A stretch of 64,000 nt of DNA from Adiantum capillus-veneris (lineage: Eukaryota; Streptophyta; Polypodiopsida; Polypodiales; Pteridaceae): the NCBI GenBank assembly GCA_014529385.2, contig CM043954.1, positions 99,693,747 through 99,757,746 of the forward strand, in the 5' to 3' direction. The notes under the pieces were generated by a model. That model searched no databases. It was given only the letters and a program-made list of their open reading frames with translations, and was not told where the DNA came from. The position numbers were made by a program, and so were the translations under genes. This document shows, one piece after another, positions 11,401 to 24,019 of the stretch; within the stretch, counting starts at the first letter, position 1, and every line of letters begins with the position of its first letter.

Positions 11401-11890
11401 CAAGTGAATGAAGCTTTTCTAAAATGCCAATGTGTTACGGCTTGGGAGAAATCCGGTGGGTCGTGCTTCATACATTACACCACCTCTATTTTCCCAACTA
11501 CAAAACCATGTTCTTTATTGAAAGAGAAAAATGTACTCACTATCACAGCCATTCAACTTAGCTCCCACTCCCTTCAATGTGAGACAGGCGTTGGGGCAAT
11601 GGAGAAGAGTCAAATTGAGTGTGCACATTATGCCACTTTGTAATTTTGAGAGTCGAAGTATCACACATTACTAGAGTGCTCAGATTTTGGTCACATCTAA
11701 ACTTGCTTCCCTCACATTTTCAACCATGACTTAGACCTACACACTTTCCTCTCCCAACAATAGTGTGGGCTCTCCATTGCTACTCTCATCACCACAATTT
11801 TGGAGCATCGATAATCACTCATCAGCCACACACATACTACATCACATGTAACTTTGGTCCCATAGGTCATGTTTGATCTCCGAGGACGAT
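8459..11890 (+). mobile_element. Decayed LINE (non-LTR retrotransposon)
   Basis: Contains endonuclease- and reverse-transcriptase-like segments in order on the plus strand. It lies inside the repeat array, whose units occur on both sides (8356-8458 and 11959-12062), so it most likely inserted there. The exact ends and target duplication could not be defined; I saw no clear poly-A tail. Confidence 0.7.
8590..11690 (+). pseudogene. LINE ORF2-like: endonuclease and reverse transcriptase, many frameshifts
   Basis: An endonuclease-exonuclease-phosphatase-like region starts near 8600: ADVVLLVGIWEHD, where the usual catalytic Glu of QET/QE is not present, then GQGGVAVWLR, then FGDMNAR near 8995-9010 and DIVIDYILL near 9236. 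RT follows from about 10080: VNNYRTI, FVEFKKTFDMIPH, GVKQGCSLSPTLFGLLI and the catalytic YVDD near 10660. YVDD is in a different frame from the preceding block. A C-terminal region has VTPVLLYGVEVWG, then MSMERFVEFI and a Cys-rich end. At least five frame changes and several stops make this non-functional. The LINE clade was not resolved. Confidence 0.7.
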
Positions 11891-11893
11891 AAT

Positions 11894-11897
<4 letters not shown>

Positions 11898-11960
<63 letters not shown>

Positions 11961-12074
11961 GCAAACCACGTATCAGATTCACTATGGTGTAGCTATTTGG
12001 TCTCATAGATCATTTCTCATTTTACCATTCAAAAGATGTTAATAAAAAATTTCATTTGGGCTCTCAAGAACATA

Positions 12075-12124
<50 letters not shown>

Positions 12125-12392
12125 CGCTACCTCGTATCACATTCACCATGGTGTAACTATATGGTCCCATAGGTCATTTTAGCATTCCAAAGAGGTTAAT
12201 ATAACATTTCATTCCAACTCTCCCTCTCTCTCTCTCTCTCTCACGTGTAAAGGCTGCCCCCACTCTCTCTATAGACTCTGTATTAGGTTCACCATGACCT
12301 GACTCTCTACTCTCATAGGACATTTTGGCCTTCAGAAGATTAAAGTATAAAGTTTCATTTCATTTCTATGTGTGTGTGTGTGCACGCGCGCA
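11898..12392 (+). repeat. Alternating microsatellite/unit array, right part
   Basis: Order: (CT)n 11898-11958, unit 11959-12062, (TG)n then (CG)n about 12076-12127, unit 12128-12215, short (CT)n about 12222-12242, unit about 12277-12368, (TG)n about 12369-12382. The units match those at 8201-8458 in order of blocks. Confidence 0.85.
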
Positions 12393-13949
12393 TATATATT
12401 ATGAGATAAAATTTGTGTAGATACAAAAGGTACTAATAAATCTTTGTATCAGGTTTAAGTTGTTTATCCAAGAGGAGTTCTCTTCTAGTGAATCATTTTT
12501 AAATACATCTTTTGCTCCTTCTTAGAAACCATGCCATTGTGAAAAAATGGTTGAAAACTGTCTACTGCAGAAGGATTCTCTCTTTGATTAATTTTTTTGT
12601 TATGTAAGGTCACTTGACTCTAAATATTATTGAATAAGTCAAGGTACAATAATTTTTGAAATTGTAAACCGTAGAAGCATAAAAATAGGTAATAATTACC
12701 TAATACAAGTCCTAAATAAGAGTTTTTCCCACACTCTCGGCTCGCAAGTGGCATTCCTTTATCTGTAAAGAGTGAATCCCTTGACGTTATAGACCGAGTG
12801 ACTTTAGATCATTGGTGCCTAAAGATCACAATGGAGATTTGACCCGTAGATAATACAAACTAAGTTGAGTGTTATGCTTCCCTCATGCTTTCAATGTCGT
12901 TGTAGTAGATGTATGTACCTATGTATTTGAATACACACCCCGATAGATATGTGAGGGGATATAAATTAATGGGACATAGAATGTACCCGTAAATGGATGA
13001 TAGCTCAAACTATGAGACTTGAATAATTTCCAAAATTCCTAAATATGTATTTTTACCCAAAGTTTTTTATCATCTTGGTGATTGCTAGAGGTTGATTTGA
13101 CCATACCTTGTACATTTTTTCTCAATTTCAATAATTTTATGCTAGTTCTTGTTTTTGTTTCCGTTCATCTCTTTATTTCTTCAGTTTCCCTCTCTCCCAT
13201 CTCTCACCTCTAGAACAAGTTATCCCCCAACATCTTTGGTGAACCCAACAGGAAGTGAGTCAAGTGGGAATCTTTGATTGGAAAGATGTCCACCGCAAGA
13301 ATCAACCATGATGATGTAGATGATACAAAAATTTGGTCCCTTTCATACACCAACAATAGGTTACTCAACATCAATTCCATTTGAATGAGTACATGTACGC
13401 CGAGTGTGACTTAGTATATATAAGTAGAATGGATGGAATTATTGTGAGGATTTTATAAAACAAGTTCGATTGGATATGTTTCCTAATTTTTTAAAAGTTA
13501 ATCCAAGTAGTCTAAGGAATATGCTTGAAGCAGACAGAGCTGAGATAGAGTAGGAAAAAGTCGATTAAAAATGTGCTAGGTAAGGTTTATGATGAAAGGG
13601 ATATTCCTCATGGGTATGATGTAAGGAATATCTTGCATGCTACAAGTCATAGATGAAGCTTAAGGAAAAAAAGTAAAAAAAGTGATAGGTATAGTTGGAC
13701 AAATTTTGAAGAAGCTGTTGTACAAGTCGACGACCAACCATCCCTCTAGAACTATAAAAGAATCTTTCATGAAATAAGTAATGCAACCAATAGGTTGATA
13801 ATAGAGTGAGACATCAAATTAACTTTTAGTATTATGAAGACTAAGCTCAAACATGTCTCTGTAGGAGTAGAAGTAAGCTTACAATCATTGAGGCTAGTTT
13901 AGACAACAATATCCCAATATAATTTGCCTAAAACAAAGTATTACCTCCA
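12393..13949. other. No recognisable gene
   Basis: AT-rich sequence with stops in all frames and no repeat unit or domain that I can name. Likely old transposon debris. Confidence 0.4.
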
Positions 13950-14345
13950 TAAACCTACTTAAGATGTATGCCCATTTAATAGTGATGCAAAAGCCCCAAA
14001 TATAACATGTCAAAAGAGGCATTCAAAGGAACCTTAAAATTAGCAATATGTCCTCATTTGGTCCAATAAGCAACATATCATCTACATGGAGCACAATGAT
14101 AAAATCATCCACATGCTTGACATAAAAAGTTCTCTGAGTTGTTCTATTTTAAAGACCATATGCATCCCAAATAAGCATGAATCTTTTCATACCAAGCATG
14201 TGGAGCTTGCTTCAAACCAAACAATACTTTCTATATTCTCCACACCTTATGCAAAACCATGAGATTGCAATACATATAATTCCTCATGAAAATAAACATT
14301 AAAAATCACTATTAGATTATGTCCATTTAATGTACATTCCAACCA
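13950..14345 (-). pseudogene. Ty1/Copia reverse transcriptase remnant
   Basis: On the minus strand, read across frameshifts, Copia RT landmarks occur in the right order: HEELYVLQSHGF (counterpart of the E-E-x-Y-M-x-Q-P-x-G-F block) near 14240-14300, LFGLKQAPHAWYEKI near 14180-14225, and FYVKHVDDFI...LHVDDMLLIGPNEDILL near 14045-14130. Stops separate the blocks. No LTR or other domain could be attached. It is an old degraded fragment. Confidence 0.65.
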
Positions 14346-14774
14346 TTCAAATGCTATGAGTAGTAGTCATATAACAAGACTGTGGGATCCACTCCATAAA
14401 CAAAAGAACATGCTACCTACAAGTAGAGAGCCTTAGAAACCCCTCCTATTTGTGATGATTATATGGTAATTATGACCCCCCTATTTACAATTATAAGAGC
14501 TATAGTGAAAAAATATATTAGCCCCTTGTATGGTTTTTTGAAGGTGCATTATGACTAAATTTGTCTTGTAGCAATAAAAATGGTATTCATATTTTTTTAT
14601 GTCAACACAAATTGATGATATTTTCCTTATCATATGCCTTAACAAACCCTAATATAAGAACAATCAAGAAGTGTAATGGAAATGGGCTATGAACATTGAG
14701 AATAGATGAATTAAGAGAACCATATTTATGAGACTACTTTGCGAACATATATCGGTACGTAGCAACATAACCAT

Positions 14775-15800
14775 TATTCTTAATTAACTTGGCATGAACA
14801 ATACTTTTGCAAGAGAGAGAATTACAGAACTTGACAACAGTTGAGGACCTGATTTATGGAAGAGAGACTTGATACAATACAATCTTTGGGTTCCTTGAGA
14901 CCTAGGTGATGCAATGAATATGGAAAACTTCATGCATCACAAGCATAACATAACCTTTGTAAAAGCATTAACCATACCCAGCCTCAGTCCCAAGGCCTCA
15001 AACACCTTCAAAGGTGGAGAGAACATAGCGGGGAATGAGGGTAGGGAAGAGGAAAAAGAAGTAACATACGAGAAAGAGATAGTTCCTCACGTATCATCAC
15101 TCTTCTTGATTAGCATAGCATAATAGCATAATAATGATGATGAAGAAGATGTCAATCTTAAGCATTGAAACATGGCTCTTGGTTGGATTTGCATTCCATA
15201 GCCAAGAGTGTTGGTGTAGGCTCTCAACTTTGCAACAAGCTTGGAGAAGGAGATGGAGTTCTTGCACTTTCACCTAGTGAGAATGCGCATGTGAGTGTGT
15301 GTGAGAGAGAGTATACCCCCCAAGCACACCCCCAACTTGCTTTGGTCGACCCCTCATTGTAGCTAATGATTGCATTTGATTGGACCCCTGCAATCCTAGC
15401 CCATCACATGCATAGTGCATATCAAGAAACCATGGTAGCATTTGGACAAGTGTCCTTCTTTCCCCTTTGAGAGAGAGGTCTTGGAAAATTCTTTAAATAA
15501 TAATTGATTATTCTGAATGCTCATTGGACCCCTCTTTAGCCTATCCAATAGGATTCAAGCACCCCATGCGACTAAGCATAGGAAGAACCTTACATGTGTA
15601 CTTGTGTCCCTTGAGGAAGGGGTGCCCTTTGGGTGACTGAGAGGTTAAGTCAAACATACTCCTAGCTTTGGGGCTTGCCCCTTTCTTTGTCGGAACTTCT
15701 TTGACTCAAGCCCCTCAAGCACCTCAAGCACCATACCCTTCAATAATGGAAAGCTTCTCAAGCACCTTAGTCAGCATGTACATGCTTAGCATGAGCATGA

Positions 15801-15854
<54 letters not shown>

Positions 15855-16290
15855 GCCCCTAGCTTGTAGGCTCGCCCCTCTCTTTATAGGGCTCAACTTC
15901 GACTTGGACTTGGAAACCTCAAGCAGAGGGCCAGCTTGGCCAAGGACCTTAGCTATCAAGCATGTCAAGCACCTTAATTACAAGCACCTTAATTATTAAT
16001 CCTTAAAACATGAACCTAGCTTAACCTAAGGTCTAAGGACTTTTACACTAATCAGTGGAGGTATTTAATGAATCTAACCCTAAGGTCTTCCAAGATCCAT
16101 TATGCAAACATTGTTCTTCAGTAGACCAACTCCTTATGAGCCCTTGCTGAGATGGAACCATCTCCTTTTGGCTCCGTGTTGAGATTGGCCCAAAAACTCA
16201 TATCTATGTTCTAGCTCCTGTTTCCCTTTTATTTCCCCATATTAAATTATCCGTTTAACACGAGAAAATTATTTGGGTAAATCTAGATAT
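14775..16290 (-). repeat. Diverged LTR copy related to the chromovirus LTR
   Basis: Many stretches run parallel to 24170-25630: GCATGAACAATACTTT, TTGACAACAGTTGAGGA, TGTACAAT-like runs, TTGGTTGGATTTGCAT, CTCATTGGACCCCT...CCAATAGGA, and finally TTCCCCATATTAAAT. Spacing is similar but identity is low, so this is an older relative. The LTR's U5 end is missing on the left, and at the right the match runs a little past the LTR into what would be internal sequence. It contains a (CT)n tract at 15803-15852. ORFs at 14914-15862 are fortuitous. Confidence 0.6.
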
Positions 16291-17054
16291 TAGATTTTAT
16301 AGCAAGAAGTATATACTAGGTAGTCCTCACTTTGTGTTCTTGAGTGGGGGTTGCATTGTGCTAGGTTGGAATGTTTCTAACCATTAGTCTCAAGTTCTAA
16401 AGCAAAGATTGTAATGTGTATGCTAGGATACATTGCTTTTAACCTCTGGGAAATTTTGTGGAAATATGTCACAAAAGGATGACAATCTTTTTGCATCTAT
16501 TTCTTGAGAGATTTGTGAGAAGAAAGAACATTTAAGCCTACTATTGCACGAGCTATCAACATTGCAAAGTAAGTTTACAAAATTGAACAAGGAATGCACT
16601 TGAGCCGGTGAAAACACTAGGCCTTGTCTACCATAACAAAAATGATCTCTTTTCTTTTGTTATCTAGACAAGTCACACCATTCCATTCCAATGCTTTTTG
16701 AAAGAAGAAAACAAGTACTCCACAATAAGTAGTCAGGGATAAAGAGGATCTTCTCATGCAATGGAGGCTAAAGATATTATCGTCATCTCACTACATATCT
16801 AAAACCACTCACACTTTTGAATACACTGCATACACATGGCTCAAGCTTGGAGCTACATTTTCCAATGCTTCTAAAAACCATAAGGGTATTTAAGTGTGGT
16901 TGAAACTTGGGCTTAAGCTATAATTATTTCATAGCAATGCCTATGAGAACCACTCACACTACTAGGTATACTTGGGCTATACATAATTGCGACTTATAAC
17001 TGCAACTTAAACTTGAGTGCGTGGGAAAAATGCTTTATGGAAAAACCTAAGGGA
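16291..17054. other. No recognisable gene
   Basis: No coding region or repeat seen. The last five bases, AGGGA (17050-17054), are one copy of the target duplication of the adjacent Copia element. Confidence 0.4.
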
Positions 17055-17246
17055 TGTTGGGGTATAAAGCCCAATGTGGTCGCCCAGGTAAGTGGGCGGG
17101 CCGCCAGGTATGTACACATATTCTTTTGTAAAAACCTAATAAGAACTCACTATGCTCTACACATTACAGTAGAGCGAGTTCACCATATCGTCATGCTCTT
17201 CTTCTCGCACTCTCTCTCGCGTCGCACTTCCGCTCGTACTCCTTCA
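17055..17246 (+). repeat. Copia 5' LTR
   Basis: Starts TGTTGGGGTATAAAG, which puts a TATAAA at its very start, and ends CTCCTTCA. It matches 21815-22006 except at three positions. Confidence 0.95.
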
Positions 17247-17248
17247 AC

Positions 17249-17261
17249 TGGTATCAGAGCT
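17249..17261 (+). other. Primer-binding site (tRNA-iMet)
   Basis: TGGTATCAGAGCT starts two bases after the LTR end. Confidence 0.9.
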
Positions 17262-17744
17262 CAGATCAAGGCTCGGGGCAGCATTGCAGGAGGCTAGAGT
17301 CACCAGCTCAGATTGGAGTGAAACTCGACAGGCGAAGACACGGCCCCAAATCTTGTGGGAGAACCCGTAGGACCTGGTGTGCTCAGAATTTCATTATGAG
17401 GTCATCTCGGCCACCGTTCGGCTTCGACAAAGGTCTACGCAGGCCATTTTTGACTACGTGGTCTCAGCGGGTGCAGATCCGACTCTGCAAATTTGGGGTT
17501 TTCGGCCTATGACTGCAGGTGATGAGGATATCGACACTCCCAGAGTGTTGATTTGTGGCTGTCTACACATCGAAGGACGGCTCACATTTCTTGGAGGCGT
17601 GTCACATACGACATGGGCGCATCTACACACAGTCTGTAGGCAACATCCACTAGTTCATCAGGTTGATATTGGTTCAGAGGTCAGTTTACAGGGGAAACTC
17701 TGCCGAATTTTTCCCATGAAAATAAACCACTGTGAAGCGTAGCT
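17262..17744 (+). other. Copia leader
   Basis: About 480 bp between PBS and the gag start codon. Short ORFs here have no recognisable product. Confidence 0.6.
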
Positions 17745-20700
17745 ATGGCTGGATCACAAGACATTGCTCTTTACAATATCAAGAAGCTGGATGGAACCAA
17801 TTTCCCATTGTGGAAGAAGCAGATTTGGCACGTATTGGTACAAAAGAAGCAGATAAAACCTATAAAGCTCAAGGGGATAAAACCAGAAGATATGGATGAA
17901 GATGAATGGAGCGAAATGGATGAATTGGCACTTTCTACTATTATGCCGACTTTGGCAGAAAGCGTTTACTTCAATGTAGCAGACGAGATGTCGGCTTATC
18001 AAGCATGGTTAAAGCTGAGTGATCTTTATGAGAAGCAGAGTGCAGCTTCACAGGTATATTGGCTTAAGAAGCTTGTTGACTTGAAGATGAAAGAAGGGAC
18101 ACCTATGTCCAATCATCTGAATGAATTCAACACAATCTACAGTCAGTTGTTAGCTCAAGGTGTTAAGTTTGATGAACCTGTTAGAGCTATGTTCCTGTTG
18201 ATCACATTGCCGGAAAGTTGGGACACTTTTCGCACAGCTTTGATTAATTCGGCACCTCCAGATGGTTTGAACATAGCAGGTGTAGAAGGAAGTCTGCTTA
18301 CTGAAGAAACCAATAGAAAGACAATGGACAAAGGCAAAGGAACAGCCTTAGTTGTCAGGGAAAGGACCAAAGAAAAGTACAAAGGTGGAAAGAGGAATCA
18401 GTCTCGTAGCAAGTCCCGCAGTGCTAAAGGCAAGAGTGACATAGAATGCTACCATTGTGGCAAGAAGGGTCACATGAAAAGAGACTGTAGAGAATGGAAA
18501 GCAGAAAAAGGCAAAGAGAAAGCTGAAGACCATGGTGAGAAGAACAAGTCCTCAATGAATATTCAAGAAATAAATGTGACAAACACTGTTGCAGAGGATG
18601 ACAGTCTAGTGTCAGGAGACATCTACTTCTTGAAGAATGCAATGGACTCAGCTCTTCTTACAGCATCTGATGGAAATGCACTGAGTGACTGGATTATAGA
18701 CTCAGGGGCATCACCTTATGTGTCTCCAAACAAGGAGTGGTTTACCTCTTATGTGACCACTTAAGATCATGTTCGGCTAGGCAATGGGAATACATGTGAG
18801 ATCTTAGGTGTTGGAGATGTACAATTGAAGTTTTAGAATGGCTCTTCTTTCACGCTGAAGAATGTGAGACATGTTCCCGCAATTACAAAGAGCTTGATCA
18901 GCACAGGTTTACTTGATGATGCTAGCTACGTCACCACTTTTGGACAGAACATGTGGAAGATATCCAAGGGTTCTATGACAGTAGCACATGGAGTAAAGTC
19001 TAGAGGACTTTACATGATTTATGTATCAAATGTCTCTAAAAATGTAATCAATGTAACCGAGTAGCCGAAAGTTTCTTTGTGGCATACCCGGTTAGGACAT
19101 ATGTCCAAGAAGGGAATGGAAATCTTGTCTCGTTCTGGTTATTTGCCTGGCTTTTCATTTAATGATTTTGAATTTTGTGAACATTGTCTGTATGGTAAGC
19201 AAACACAGCAGCCACATAAGCATAGAAGCAGTAGAAGAGATACACAGTTGGCACTTGTTCATAGTGATTTGTGTGGACCTATGCCTAACCTATCTCTAGG
19301 GGGAGCTTCTTACTTTATGAAATTTATAGATGATTACTCGAGGAAAGTATGGGTTTACTTTCTCAAGCACAAGGATGAAGCGTTTAGTGTTTTCAAAACG
19401 TTTGTGACACTTGTGGAGAATCAGAGTGGCAAGAAGCTTAAATGCTTACGCACTGACAATGGTGGAGAGTATGTTTCAAAGGCCTTTCAGGACTTTTGTG
19501 AGTCAAAAGGTATAAAATGTGAACTTACTGCTCCTTACAATCCTCCTCAAAATGGTGTTGCTGAGAGGATGAATAGGACCATACAAGAGAAGGTCAGAAG
19601 TATGTTGTCTAATGCACAGCTGCCAAATGGGTTTTGGGCTGAAGCTGTATCAACACCTGTTCATCTTGTAAATAGATCTCCTAGCAAGGTTTTGCAGAAG
19701 GATTCAGTGCCAGAGATGGTATGGTCAGGCAAAATGCCCTCATACAAGAATCTCAGAGTCTTTGGCTGTGAGGCATATACTCACGTTCCAAAGGAATTTA
19801 GGAACAAATTTGAGCCAAAGAGTAGAAAGTGCATCTTTCTAGCCTATGGTAATTCTAGTGAGATGGGGTATAGACTTTGGGATCCCGAATCCAGAAAGGT
19901 TGTCTGCAGCAATGATGTTCACTTTAATGAATCCAAATATCATTCTAAACCAGAGAGGGTTGAGGAGATTAGAAGAGTTGTCTTCCAAGAAGATGGACCT
20001 GCACGTGCAAGACAAAATGTCAGGGCTCAAGAGGAGCAAGGATAGGATAGAGTGGAACCATAGGTTGTGGCTGAGCCTGAGCCACCTATTGTGCGTAGAT
20101 CTGGACGTGTCACGCGACCTCCTGATAGGTTTGTTCCATCTATGAACTATGTCATGTTGACTGATTGCAATGAGCCTTCATGTTACAAGGAAGCAGTGAA
20201 AATGAAGGACTCCGGGAATTGGCAATTGGCCATGCAGTCAGAGATGACAGCTATGCATAAAAACCAGACATGGAAGCTAGTTAAATTACCATGGGGCAAA
20301 AAGGCTCTACCCTGTAAATGGGTTTATAGGTATAAGATCACCGCTCATGATAGTCAGCCAAAGTACAAAGCAAGGCTTGTTGCCAAGGGCTTTAAGCAAG
20401 AACAAGGCATTGACTTTGATGAAGTCTTCTCTCCGATGGTCAAAATGACTACATTGAGATGCTTTCTTGCATTGGTTGCCATATTAGATTTGGTGTTGCA
20501 CCAAATGGATGTCAAGACAGCGTTCTTGCATGGTGATTTAGATGTGGAAATTTACATGCAGCAGCCAGAAGGGTTTGTTGAGAAAGGCAAGGAAGATTGG
20601 GTATGCCAGTTGTTAAAGAGTCTTTATGGCTTAAAACAATCACCGAGGGCATGGTACCATAAATTCCACAAGTTTATGCTTTCTCAAGGCTACAAGCGTA

Positions 20701-21725
20701 GTGAGTTCGATCACTGTCTATATACAAAGAAGGCTAAGGATGGTAGTTGGCTGATCCTTATTTTGTATGTGGATGGCATGTTGATTGCTGGCAAGCACTT
20801 GGAAGAAATTTCAACTTTGAAGTCAAAGATGGCAAAATCGTTTGACATGAAAGACATGGGTGAGGCAAGTCATATACTTGGTATGCGCATTGAGAGAGAC
20901 AAATCAAAGAAGTTGATTTGGTTATCTCAAACAGAGTATATTGACAAGGTTTTGCAACGTTTCAATATGGAGAAGGGAAAGGCACTGAGTGTTCCATTGC
21001 CACCATATGTGAAACTTAGCAAACAAGATTGTCCTGTGTCTGAGGAAGAACAGGCTGAAATGGATAAGATTCCATATGCGTCTGCAGTGGGTAGTTTGAT
21101 GTATGCAATGATTGCTACTCGCCCAGACATTGCATTTGCAGTGGGAGTAGTAAGTCGATACATGTCAAACCCAGGCAAGAAACATTGGGAGGCAGTGAAA
21201 GGAATATTGAGATACCTGAAAGCTACAAAGAGTATGCGTATATGCTATGGGAGTCAGGAGCTAAGTGTAAAGGGTTTTACAAACTCAGATTATGCAGGTG
21301 ACTTAGACAACCGAAGGTCTACGTCAGGGTATGTCTTTACATTGGCTGGTGGAGCAGTATCATGGCGTTCTAGATTACAAGATTGTGTTAATCAGTCTAC
21401 TACAGAGGCTGAATATGTTGCAGCATCAGAGGCATGCAAAGAATCAATTTGGATTAATCGACTAGTAATAGATTTGGGAATCAAAGAAGAGATGCCTGTG
21501 TTATATTGTGATAGTCAAAGTGCTATACAATTGGCTCGCAATCCAGTTTATCACTCAAAGACAAAGCATGTGGATGTGAAGTATCATTTCATCAGGGAAA
21601 TGCTCGAGGATAAGCAACTTCAGCTTGTCAAAGTTCACACCACAGAAAATCCTGCTGATCTACTTACAAAAGGACTTTCCTCAGAGAGCTTTGCGCATTT
21701 TCGCAAGCAGTTAGGTGTAGGGTAG
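17745..21725 (+). pseudogene. Copia gag-pol polyprotein
   Basis: One frame from ATG 17745 to TAG at 21723-21725 encodes all Copia domains in order. Gag opens DGTNFPLWKKQI and has a zinc knuckle CYHCGKKGHMKRDC near 18450. Protease shows WIIDSGASPYVSP near 18690-18730. The integrase zinc region starts WHTRLGHMS, then DLCGPM, LRTDNGGEYVS and NPPQNGVAERMNRT. RT has LVAKGFKQEQGIDFDEVFSP, AFLHGDL and YVDGM, where the second Asp of the usual YVDD is Gly. RNase H has STTEAEYVA and HVDVKYHFIRE. In-frame stops: 18762 TAA, 18834 TAG, 19062 TAG, 20043 TAG, 20061 TAG; all are one C-to-T step from Gln codons. RT would be inactive even without the stops. Confidence 0.93.
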
Positions 21726-21801
21726 TACATCACTTCTCTACATCTCTTGTATATTAGCTTGTATAGTAGCTTCTCTCACACTTAAAGTACCACATTGGAC
21801 T

Positions 21802-21814
21802 TTAAGTGGGAGGT
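21802..21814 (+). other. Polypurine tract
   Basis: TTAAGTGGGAGGT immediately precedes the 3' LTR. Confidence 0.75.
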
Positions 21815-22006
21815 TGTTGGGGTATAAAGCCCACTGTGGTCGCCCAGGTAAGTGGGCGGGCCGCCAGGTATATACACATATTCTTTTGTAAAAACCTAAT
21901 AAGAACTCACTATGCTCTACACATTACAGTAGAGCGAGTTCACCATATCGTCGTGCTCTTCTTCTCGCACTCTCTCTCGCGTCGCACTTCCGCTCGTACT
22001 CCTTCA
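21815..22006 (+). repeat. Copia 3' LTR
   Basis: Direct copy of 17055-17246, followed by the AGGGA duplication. Confidence 0.95.
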
Positions 22007-23270
22007 AGGGACACACAATTGTGGCTCAAATTTAAAGCTGGGCTTTAGGTAGAAATTCTCCCTAAAAAAAATTGAGGAACATGGGTACTGCACGGGACTC
22101 AAAGCTCGACTTGAGCCACAAGTGTTCCCTAGAAAATTTTTGGCAACACAAAATTAGAGGCTCGAACTTGGATTTGTTTTTCTTTGGCATTGATGGAACA
22201 ACTTACACTTTATGAAAAATTTGAACTTGACAAAAAACCTTGCACTTGATGATAAATTTGAAGTGGCCATTTAATAACTCTAGTTTTAGCATCAGCGAGC
22301 GTAGCAGGCAAGACTGGAACATGTTACTCCCTATGGACGACCACCACCTGATGCCTTCTGTGACATGTTGCTCCTTGTAGGCAAGAATTACACACTTTCA
22401 ATTTGCTCAACCTGTCGAAGGGAGGTCGGTGCAATGGGAAGAAACATGTCCACGACGCACTTTGTTCAACATCTCCAAGGGATTAGGTAGGTGCGATGGG
22501 AATAAACATATTCACAGCCTTAGGGAGGATTGTCTCATGTCAAGTGGGTGGTTTTTGTAGAATCACCACTCCCTAAACCCCTTCTTGTGCTTTTTCATCC
22601 TTGAGGAGATGGTGAGATCCATTTCCAATGGCACTTTTGTATCACTCTCTTGGATCCAAATCGCTGGTATGTTCTTGGAGTGTGCATACCTAAGGAGGCT
22701 ATTGTGAGCCCCATTTTTGATAGCTCATTCAGATCATCCCTCCCTTGACCCCTCCGTACACTTCATTGGCATGTTCTTGGTTTCATCTGCAAGGAAGAAC
22801 CAACCGCTTCATAGCCAGTTGCATCATTAATGGGTCCAAGAAGGTATGACATGCTTGAAGTAAGAGCCATGAGGAGTCCAAGCATGTTCAATATACTAGA
22901 ACCAAATGGAACACAATCCGGTATGATGTGCTAGAAGAAAGAGAAATGAACTTGGAGCTCCTACAGTTGAAGAGATAAGGGCAATGGTGGGTGATAGTTT
23001 CATTTACATACCACGGAGGCTGCATACTTACTACTCTCCAACAAGACCACAACACAATTGTGAATGTGGTCTAGAAAATGCAATGTGTATAGATCTTGAG
23101 ATTATCCATTCCGTAATTCTGGCAGCCCTTGTCTTAATTAAATGCTGGAACTTGGTATCCCATGTGATGCCTTTCTCTTGCTCTATTTTATTCTCATAAA
23201 AGGATAATAAGGTTGTGCTTTTTGGTTTGGAGTGCTTTTCTTTGAAGGCAATGTATACTAGTTTGGGCAC
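22007..23270. other. No recognisable gene
   Basis: Only short ORFs without domains. Contains scattered CTCGAACTTGG and ACTTGAGCC words that recall the repeats starting at 23271. Confidence 0.4.
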
Positions 23271-24019
23271 CCTATGGTGTTTTTGTCTTGATAGTGTGGA
23301 GGCTCAAACTTAAGTTCAAGACTCTAGACCATCTTATTTTGGAAATAGGCTTCTGGTGTTCACATGAAAAATGGTATCTCATGTGCTTCCTTATGGTGTT
23401 TTCATCTTGATGGTGTGAAGGCTCAAACTTAAGTTTGAGGCTTTAGACCATCGATTTTGGAAATAGGCTTATGGTTATCACAAGGAAAATGTGTTGTTTT
23501 TGGTTTGATGGTGTGGAGGCTCGAACTTAAGTTCAAGACTCTAGACCAACTAGTTTAGAAATAGGCTTATGGTGATCACAAGAAAAATGATATCTCATGT
23601 GCTTTCTTCCTCGTATATCTACTTGGTTGCGCTAAGGTGTTTTCTTAAATAAGGCTTCCCATTTCTCCATGTAGATTAATCACATCCGTTTAACTCACAA
23701 ATTAAAACCTACAGACGCTTAGGGTGCTAGTAGTCTCAATTGCCTTTGCTTTTTATAGCAGCTTGTTGAAATAATTATAATAATTTGATTATCTTGGATA
23801 TCTTCTCTTGTGTCTAGGCATCTATGGACTAGATGGGTTGAGGCTCAAACTTAAGTCTGAACCATCTAGGTAGGAAACAACGTGATGGTATTTTTGACTT
23901 GGATAAACTTTTCTTTGAACATTATTCCCTCATGGGGTTTCTAACCTCAAAGGGATGGAGGTTCAAACTTAAGTTTGAGCCTCCAAACCGGCTAGTTTGG
24001 GAACATGCTCATGGTGATC
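23271..24019 (+). repeat. Tandem repeat with an AflII-centred palindrome
   Basis: Units of roughly 105-120 bp: TGGTGTTTTxxTCTTGATxGTGTG-xAGGCTC..., then GACTCTAGACCA, then GGAAATAGGCTTATGGT. Three fairly complete copies span 23271-23600, and partial copies lie near 23835 and 23940-24019. Each holds CTCAAACTTAAGTTTGAG or a one- to three-base variant, at 23303, 23422, 23520, 23844 and 23962. The copy at 23422-23439 is a perfect 18-bp palindrome. Confidence 0.8.

Larger units (their letters stand above)
17055..22006 (+). mobile_element. Complete Ty1/Copia retrotransposon with target-site duplication
   Basis: Two 192-bp LTRs (TGTTGGGG...CCTTCA) flank a tRNA-Met PBS, gag-pol and a polypurine tract. 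Target duplication AGGGA is present at 17050-17054 and 22007-22011. By eye the LTRs differ at three positions (about 98.4% identical), so insertion is fairly recent. The single gag-pol frame has five in-frame stops and no frameshift that I can see. Total length 4952 bp. Confidence 0.93.

Noticed and set aside
14914-15362. Two short plus-strand ORFs
   Set aside because: They fall inside a diverged LTR copy whose homologous region at 24300-24760 does not keep the frames open.
17249-17261. TGGTATCAGAGC words (also 45096, 62179 and minus strand 7994) as parts of tRNA genes
   Set aside because: Each lies directly after an LTR and is only the tRNA 3'-end complement, that is, a primer-binding site.
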